DNA from: CAYQAJ01 sp964415245
Lineage (GTDB): Bacteria > Planctomycetota > Planctomycetia > Pirellulales > Pirellulaceae
Assembly: GCA_964415245.1 (NCBI GenBank)
Contig: CAYQAJ010000185.1
Span: 1-10,384 of the forward strand
Length of the DNA: 10,384 nucleotides
Reading direction: 5' to 3'
The position numbers and the translations under genes are program-made. Below are positions 6,547 through 10,384 of the stretch, in pieces (within the stretch, counting starts at the first letter, position 1; every line of letters begins with the position of its first letter). The notes beneath the pieces are model-generated. The model searched no databases, was not told the DNA's origin, and saw nothing but the letters and a program-made list of their open reading frames with translations.

Positions 6547-6897
6547 ATGAAAAAGCTCACACCTGAAGATCTGGCGCGCTACAAGGATCGGCTTCTGGCT
6601 CAGCGGGAGCGACTGCAGGGCGAAATCACGGAAATGGCGAACGTCGTATTCGAAGACGGCCGCGCGCTGGGCGAGCACGATCGCGGCGTCAGTGAGTCGG
6701 CCGATAAGGAGCTCACGCTGCAACATGGCGCCGAGAGCGTCGGTCGAATGGTGCGGGACGCCATCCAGCGCATGGAAGAAGGGCGCTACGGCATCTGCGT
6801 GAGTTGCGGCAAATGCATCCCGTGCTCGCGGCTGGACGTGGTGGCCTATACGCCCTACTGCGTCGACTGCGAACGCAGAAGCGAGCGAGGCGATTGA
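6547..6897 (+). CDS. DksA/TraR family C4 zinc-finger protein with two additional cysteines
   Basis: Predicted cytosolic transcription regulator of 116 residues. DksA-type proteins insert a coiled coil into the RNA polymerase secondary channel and, with ppGpp, reprogram transcription during starvation. Helical region about 7-80 (PEDLARYKDRLLAQRERLQG, 6-25) with an acidic middle around EHDRGVSESADKE (43-55). C-terminal finger: C84-x2-C87-x17-C105-x2-C108, ending AYTPYCVDCERR. Two extra cysteines, C90 and C93 (CGKCIPC), create four Cys at three-residue spacing, which is unusual. The acidic tip of E. coli DksA (DxxDxA) is not clearly conserved. Start ATG 6547 is chosen because MKKLTPEDLARYKDRL is the expected family N-terminus and AAAGG lies 10 bases upstream; the frame stays open to 6337 but that extension is Arg/Pro-rich and unlike the family. 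Divergent from the hibernation gene set. Confidence 0.9.
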   Translation: MKKLTPEDLARYKDRLLAQRERLQGEITEMANVVFEDGRALGEHDRGVSESADKELTLQHGAESVGRMVRDAIQRMEEGRYGICVSCGKCIPCSRLDVVAYTPYCVDCERRSERGD

Positions 6898-6915
6898 GCC
6901 TCCGGCTTCGTTTTC

Positions 6916-6944
6916 GGCCATTCGCTTGTCATCGCGAATCGGCC
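6916..6944. terminator. Imperfect hairpin between convergent genes, possible bidirectional terminator
   Basis: GGCCATTCGC (6916-6925) pairs with GCGAAT-C-GGCC (6934-6944), a 10-bp stem with one bulged C and an 8-base loop. It lies 18 bases past the dksA-like stop and 47 bases past the stop of the convergent helix-hairpin-helix gene, where a shared terminator is expected. No T-run follows on either strand, so the call rests on position and symmetry. Confidence 0.4.
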
Positions 6945-6991
6945 AGCGGGCATGGTCGCGGAGGTGGATCGTCGCAACTTGTGCGGCAATG

Positions 6992-7897
6992 TCAGCGCGT
7001 TCCCATTTCTTGCTGTGCGTAAAACTCCACGCATTCCGCCTCGCGCCCGCGCACCACGCGCCGCCCCTTGAGCCGGCCGAACTGCGACGTCACGACGGTC
7101 CATTGACCGTGCCCCGCGCCGTCGTCGCGGTAGATCACCACCCAGTCGTGAGTCGTACCCATCTCATGCGCCCGCGCCGTGTTGGAAAACAGGGCCGTGT
7201 AGTGTCGATCGTCGCGATGGGTATGGAGAATGGGGAGCCAGGCTTCGCCGGTCGGGTTGAAGCGGCGAGGGGCGATGCGGGGCAGCCGGTCGGCCTGCGC
7301 CTTGCGGCGGTACTCTTCGTCGACGTCGAACAATTCGTCCACCGGCGGAAGCGACTCGGGGGCGCGAGCGGTGGGAGCTTGCGGAACCTGCGGGCGACGG
7401 CGAAACCGGCCGGCCAACGATTCACGCACGGCCCGCACTTTCTTGCGGCCCATTCCCGGAAGCTGCGCCAGACGACCGTCGTAGGCAGCCGCCTCCAGCT
7501 CGCCCAGCGTTTCGATGCCCAATTCTTCGTGAATCATGGCCGCAGTCTTGGGTCCGATTCCCGGCACCGTGGTGAAGACACGCTCGGCACCAGTGTCGCC
7601 GCGCAGCCGCTCGAGCAGCCCCAATCGACCGGTCTGCACAAGCCGCTCAATCGATCGCGCCAGTGACTGGCCGATACCCGGAAGTCGCATCAACCCGGCG
7701 ATTCCGTCCCGCGCCAACAATTCGAACACGGGCTGAGACAAGTCGCGCAAAGTCTGGGCTGCGGTGCGGTAGGCACGCACGCGGAAGGGGTTGGCCGCCT
7801 GCGATTCCAAAAGCTCGGCCAACTCCACCAGCCGATCGGCGACCTCCGCGTTCCCGAGCGGCAAATGTTCCGATTCCTGATGAGTCGCGCGGTTCAT
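6992..7897 (-). CDS. Helix-hairpin-helix protein with DNA polymerase X-like N-terminus, no polymerase domain
   Basis: Predicted DNA-binding protein of 301 residues. Residues 15-80 resemble the 8-kDa domain of DNA polymerase beta/X (HHH_8 type): VADRLVELAELLESQAANPF (19-38), then FRVRAYRTAAQTL (38-50) and RLPGIGQSLARSI (71-83). Two further helix-hairpin-helix hairpins follow, VPGIGPKTAAMI (111-122) and LPGMGRKKVRAV (146-157). In Pol X these contact gapped DNA and, in the 8-kDa part, can carry lyase activity. The palm domain and its catalytic Asp residues are absent. After a proline-rich linker (170-186) comes a C-terminal part (about 205-301) with HTHRDDRHYTALFSNTARAH (225-244), DWVVIYRDD and GRRVVRGREAEC; from memory this recurs in similar stand-alone bacterial proteins, function unknown. 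Start ATG 7897 fits the family N-terminus, though no clear ribosome site precedes it. Convergent with the dksA-like gene. A repair or end-binding role is inference. Confidence 0.85.
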   Translation of the reverse strand: MNRATHQESEHLPLGNAEVADRLVELAELLESQAANPFRVRAYRTAAQTLRDLSQPVFELLARDGIAGLMRLPGIGQSLARSIERLVQTGRLGLLERLRGDTGAERVFTTVPGIGPKTAAMIHEELGIETLGELEAAAYDGRLAQLPGMGRKKVRAVRESLAGRFRRRPQVPQAPTARAPESLPPVDELFDVDEEYRRKAQADRLPRIAPRRFNPTGEAWLPILHTHRDDRHYTALFSNTARAHEMGTTHDWVVIYRDDGAGHGQWTVVTSQFGRLKGRRVVRGREAECVEFYAQQEMGTR

Positions 7898-8077
7898 GGA
7901 ATGCAGCTACTTTCTCCCTCAGCCCCGAAACGAGCGGCTGCGCGCGGCGCGGCCATGCACTGCGGCGGCGTTCGACGTTGCACACAAGGACCCGAAAGCC
8001 GCCGTTGTGCGCGAATTGCACTGGGCGCTTTGTGGGATGTACTCACGCCTTAAAAGGCAAGAGGCGGAGACTGATTC

Positions 8078-8105
8078 TTTACAAAACATATATGGGGGAT
8101 ATCAT
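8078..8105 (+). promoter_or_regulatory. Candidate sigma70-type promoter for the DUF1080 gene
   Basis: TTTACA (8078-8083, 5/6 to TTGACA) and TATCAT (8100-8105, 5/6 to TATAAT) are separated by 16 bases in a locally AT-rich patch within otherwise GC-rich DNA. Transcription would start near 8112, leaving a leader of about 58 bases before ATG 8170. Based only on match and position. Confidence 0.45.
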
Positions 8106-8169
8106 GCGTGGAGCGGCACTGATTCTCAACCACTCTCGTGCATGAAACGTCATTCCCGGAGCAATCACA

Positions 8170-8778
8170 ATGACACGATCCATCGGGTGCATCTCGCTGG
8201 CTGCAATCGTCTTCCTGGCGGCGACAGATACCAGCCGTTCCGCCGAGCCGTCGTCCGTCGAAGAGGGATTCGTTTCCCTCTTTGACGGCAAGTCGCTCGA
8301 CGGTTGGGTAATTATGAACGGCGGCAAATTCGTCGCGGAGGACGGCGTCATCAAACTGAACGGCGGAGGGGGCTGGCTCAGGTCGGAGAAGGAGTTCGCC
8401 AACTTTGTGTTGAAGCTCGAAGTCCGCTGGATGAAGCCCAAGCAGGACAGCGGGGTCTTTTTGCGCGCCAGCAAAGAAGGTAACAACTGGCCCGACCGCA
8501 AGTATGAAGTGCAGTGTGAAAACAGTGAGCGCATCGCGACGCTTTTCGGAGCCAATCACGACCGCGACGGCGAACTTGCCGTCAAAACGCTCAAGGGCGA
8601 ACCGGGAGAGTGGAACACGTACGAAATCAAGTGCGACGGAGCAAAGTGCGAGATCAAGCTGAACGGCGTGCTGGTAACGACCTCCGATGCGCTGACCATT
8701 CCGAAGGGTTACATCGGCCTGCAAGGGGAGAACGGCCTGTTGGAATTTCGGCAGTTCCGCATCGCGGAACTGCCGTAG
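8170..8778 (+). CDS. Secreted DUF1080 (3-keto-disaccharide hydrolase-like) protein
   Basis: Exported protein of 202 residues, nearly all one DUF1080/PF06439 domain, a concanavalin-like beta-sandwich related to family 16 glycoside hydrolases; some members hydrolyse 3-keto-glycosides. Residues 1-25 are a Sec signal peptide (MTRSIGCISLAAIVFLAA) with likely cleavage after SRSA. Domain hallmarks: GFVSLFDGKSLDGWVI (33-48), WLRSEKEFANFVLKLEVRW (69-87), SGVFLRA (94-100), KYEVQCEN (111-118), EWNTYEIKC (147-155), and a closing GYIGLQGENGLLEFRQFRI (180-198). Start ATG 8170 has GGAG (8158-8161) 8 bases upstream and gives an intact signal peptide. Probably periplasmic, handling carbohydrate, by family. 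Its DUF1501 neighbour begins 122 bases downstream on the same strand, with a possible shared transcript. Exact substrate cannot be stated. Confidence 0.92.
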   Translation: MTRSIGCISLAAIVFLAATDTSRSAEPSSVEEGFVSLFDGKSLDGWVIMNGGKFVAEDGVIKLNGGGGWLRSEKEFANFVLKLEVRWMKPKQDSGVFLRASKEGNNWPDRKYEVQCENSERIATLFGANHDRDGELAVKTLKGEPGEWNTYEIKCDGAKCEIKLNGVLVTTSDALTIPKGYIGLQGENGLLEFRQFRIAELP

Positions 8779-8900
8779 CGTTGCGGTATGGCAAGCGAAC
8801 CACCCTGACGGCACAGAACTTTGCTTGACATTCCGGCTCATATCGACGACCGTTTATGTGAGCCTGCGAAACCGTCCTTGCCAAGTTGGGGTTGCCACCC

Positions 8901-10325
8901 ATGCGACGACCGGCCGAATTCCCTGTCGCGACCGCCCCGCTTTCCGATCTCCCGCCCTGCATCTCGCGGCGCCAAATGCTCGCCGCCGGCATCGGCGCCC
9001 TCGGCTTCGGACTACCGGCTTTCCTATCGCTCAAGCGGCATGCCCGCGCCGATAACCGTATCCCGCGCCAGGCAGAATCCGCCAAATCCTGCATCGTGCT
9101 CTATTGCTGGGGCGGGATGAGTCACCATGAAACGTTCGACCCCAAGCCTGACGCGCCCGCCGAGATCCGCGGCGAGTTCCGGCCGATCGAGTCCGCCGTT
9201 ACCGGCATTTACGTCGGCGAACACATTCCGCGGATCGCCGCCCAAATGGATAAAATTGCGGTAATCCGTTCGATCCACCACGAATCGTCGGCCCATGGCA
9301 AGGGAATGTATTGGAATCTCACGGGCCACGCACCGCCGCAGCCGACCGCAGCCGTCAACCTGCCACCATCGCGCGACGATTGGCCGTCGTTGGCGGCGAT
9401 GATCTCCAAGTTCCGGCCGGCTCCGCGCGGAATGCCCCGCAGCGTTCGCCTGCCGTATCCGCTGGTCGACAATAAGACTCTGCAGGCCGGCGAATACGGA
9501 GGCTTCCTCGGCATCGCCTACGATCCCATTGTCATGCGCACCCCGGCGGGTCGCGAATATGGCGGAGTCTCTCGCAGTCTCGGCTCAGCCGTGCTGAATC
9601 TCTCCGAGCCGGTCGACGGCGTCCGCCTCCATGCTCGCCGGCAACTGATGAGCGATTTGGAGCGCCCGATCGGCGCCGACCAAGATTTCGCCGGCTTCGA
9701 TCACTTCCGGCAGCTTGCCGAAGACCTGCTCATTACGCCGGAAGTGAAGCGGGCCTACGATCTGGAGCAGGAAGACGCCGGCGTGCGTGAGTCATACGGC
9801 GATCATCTTTGCGGCCAAAGCCTGCTATTGGCCAGGCGGCTGACCCAGGCCGGCGTCCCGATCGTCTCCGTTTGCTGTGCGGCCGGCGATCTGAACGGAT
9901 CGGTCGGGGATCACTGGGATACGCACGGCGACAATTTCAACCGTTTGAAAAACACCATGCTTCCCGTGTTCGACCAGGCGGTAGCGGCTTTGCTCACCGA
10001 TCTGGAGCGACGCGGCACGCTCGATGAAACGCTCGTCGTCATGCTGACCGATTTCGGCCGCACGCCCAAGATCAACGGGGGAGCGGGGCGCGATCACTAT
10101 CCCAACGTCTACTCGATCTTCCTGGCCGGAGGCGGAATCCGCGGAGGGCAAATCTACGGCAGCAGCGACGCGCAGGGGGCCTTCCCGCACGACAAGCCCT
10201 GCCAACCCGCCGACGTGCATGCCACGATTTTCCAAGCGCTCGGCCTGTCGCCGAAGTCCGTGATCTACGATCCTTTGGATCGTCCCCTGGCCATCAGCGA
10301 CGGCCACGTTCTTCCGCTTACTTAG
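8901..10325 (+). CDS. DUF1501 family protein with Tat signal (COG4102, sulfatase/alkaline-phosphatase-like fold)
   Basis: Exported protein of 474 residues, full length for DUF1501, a family abundant in Planctomycetes and predicted to share the alkaline phosphatase/sulfatase fold; its reaction is not established. Tat-type leader: SRRQMLAAGIGALGFGLPAF (22-41), with the twin Arg at 23-24 and a hydrophobic stretch. Core motifs: CWGGMSHHETFDPKPDAPAE (69-88), RGEFRPIES, VIRSIHHESSAHGKGMYWN (121-139), DHWDTHGDNF (337-346), MLTDFGRTPKINGGAGRDHY (381-400), FLAGGGIRGGQIYG (407-420) and the C-terminal DVHATIFQALGL. The conserved Asp/His pairs could hold metal ions. Start: ATG 8901 is preferred; an in-frame TTG at 8886 would add five residues but has no better ribosome site. 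In Planctomycetes this family usually sits next to a DUF1549/DUF1553 (PSD1-type) gene; none is visible here, though it may lie beyond the right edge. Confidence 0.93.
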   Translation: MRRPAEFPVATAPLSDLPPCISRRQMLAAGIGALGFGLPAFLSLKRHARADNRIPRQAESAKSCIVLYCWGGMSHHETFDPKPDAPAEIRGEFRPIESAVTGIYVGEHIPRIAAQMDKIAVIRSIHHESSAHGKGMYWNLTGHAPPQPTAAVNLPPSRDDWPSLAAMISKFRPAPRGMPRSVRLPYPLVDNKTLQAGEYGGFLGIAYDPIVMRTPAGREYGGVSRSLGSAVLNLSEPVDGVRLHARRQLMSDLERPIGADQDFAGFDHFRQLAEDLLITPEVKRAYDLEQEDAGVRESYGDHLCGQSLLLARRLTQAGVPIVSVCCAAGDLNGSVGDHWDTHGDNFNRLKNTMLPVFDQAVAALLTDLERRGTLDETLVVMLTDFGRTPKINGGAGRDHYPNVYSIFLAGGGIRGGQIYGSSDAQGAFPHDKPCQPADVHATIFQALGLSPKSVIYDPLDRPLAISDGHVLPLT

Positions 10326-10350
10326 AGCGTATCCAAAAACCGTCTCAGAG

Positions 10351-10384
10351 AAGGGGACAGGCACATTTTGCTCCGCGGACTGCG
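10351..10384. repeat. Possible dispersed repeat or mobile-element edge, cut by window end
   Basis: AAGGGGACAGGCACATTTTG (10351-10370) runs into the palindrome TCCGCGGA (10372-10379) just after the DUF1501 stop. From memory, GGGGACAGGCAC-type sequences recur many times in some bacterial genomes, often at edges of repeats linked to REP-associated or other transposases. Only one copy lies in this window, so repetition cannot be shown here. Confidence 0.35.

Noticed and set aside
8825..8830. Perfect TTGACA before the DUF1501 gene, considered as a promoter
   Set aside because: No -10-like hexamer lies 15-19 bases downstream; the closest T-rich hexamer is at about 22 bases.
1..10384. tRNA, rRNA, CRISPR arrays, complete insertion sequence, toxin-antitoxin or defence system
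   Set aside because: No tRNA T-loop context with matching stems, no regularly spaced repeats, and no transposase, nuclease or defence-type protein was recognised.

Overview
The window reads as high-G+C bacterial chromosome from a planctomycete, most likely of the Pirellulales/Pirellulaceae kind. The main reason is the right end: a secreted DUF1080 protein beside a Tat-exported DUF1501 protein, two families strongly expanded in Planctomycetes. The lineage call is inferred from gene content; there is no rRNA or other marker gene. Nine protein genes are supported (one cut by the left edge). I see no tRNA, rRNA, CRISPR array, complete insertion sequence or phage gene.

Left block (1-3900, all minus strand, transcribed right to left): an enolase-superfamily enzyme of the mandelate racemase/muconate lactonizing group, resembling galactarolactone cycloisomerases and acid-sugar dehydratases. 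A D-2-hydroxyacid dehydrogenase-like protein follows only 13 bases later, and after a further 114 bases comes a polytopic Nramp-like transporter that leaves the window. The first two look like an operon for a sugar acid or hydroxy acid. The dehydrogenase lacks the usual catalytic Glu, and the transporter lacks the usual Nramp metal-binding motifs, so both names describe family, not proven activity.

A 614-base gap (3901-4514) with a strong GC-rich hairpin separates this from the middle block.

Middle block (4515-6897): three minus-strand genes, a thiamine-binding DUF77/UPF0045 protein, a two-CBS-domain protein and a ribosome hibernation factor fused to a cold-shock domain. A DksA/TraR-type C4 zinc-finger regulator lies divergently across a 560-base gap. 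Together they look like a small stress or energy-status module: a nucleotide sensor, a ribosome silencer and an RNA polymerase regulator. That reading is inference from gene families and proximity.

Right block (6898-10384): convergent to dksA, past an imperfect hairpin, lies a minus-strand protein with a DNA polymerase X-like N-terminus (8-kDa-type domain plus helix-hairpin-helix motifs) but no polymerase domain. Then come the plus-strand DUF1080 gene, with a good candidate promoter, and the DUF1501 gene. The last 34 bases contain a GGGGACAGGCACATTTT-type sequence resembling dispersed repeats, cut by the window edge.

Most of the window is ordinary planctomycete chromosome. The items most worth a second look are the altered active-site positions in the dehydrogenase and transporter, the hibernation/CBS/DksA grouping, the additional cysteines in the DksA-like finger and the polymerase-less Pol X-like protein.
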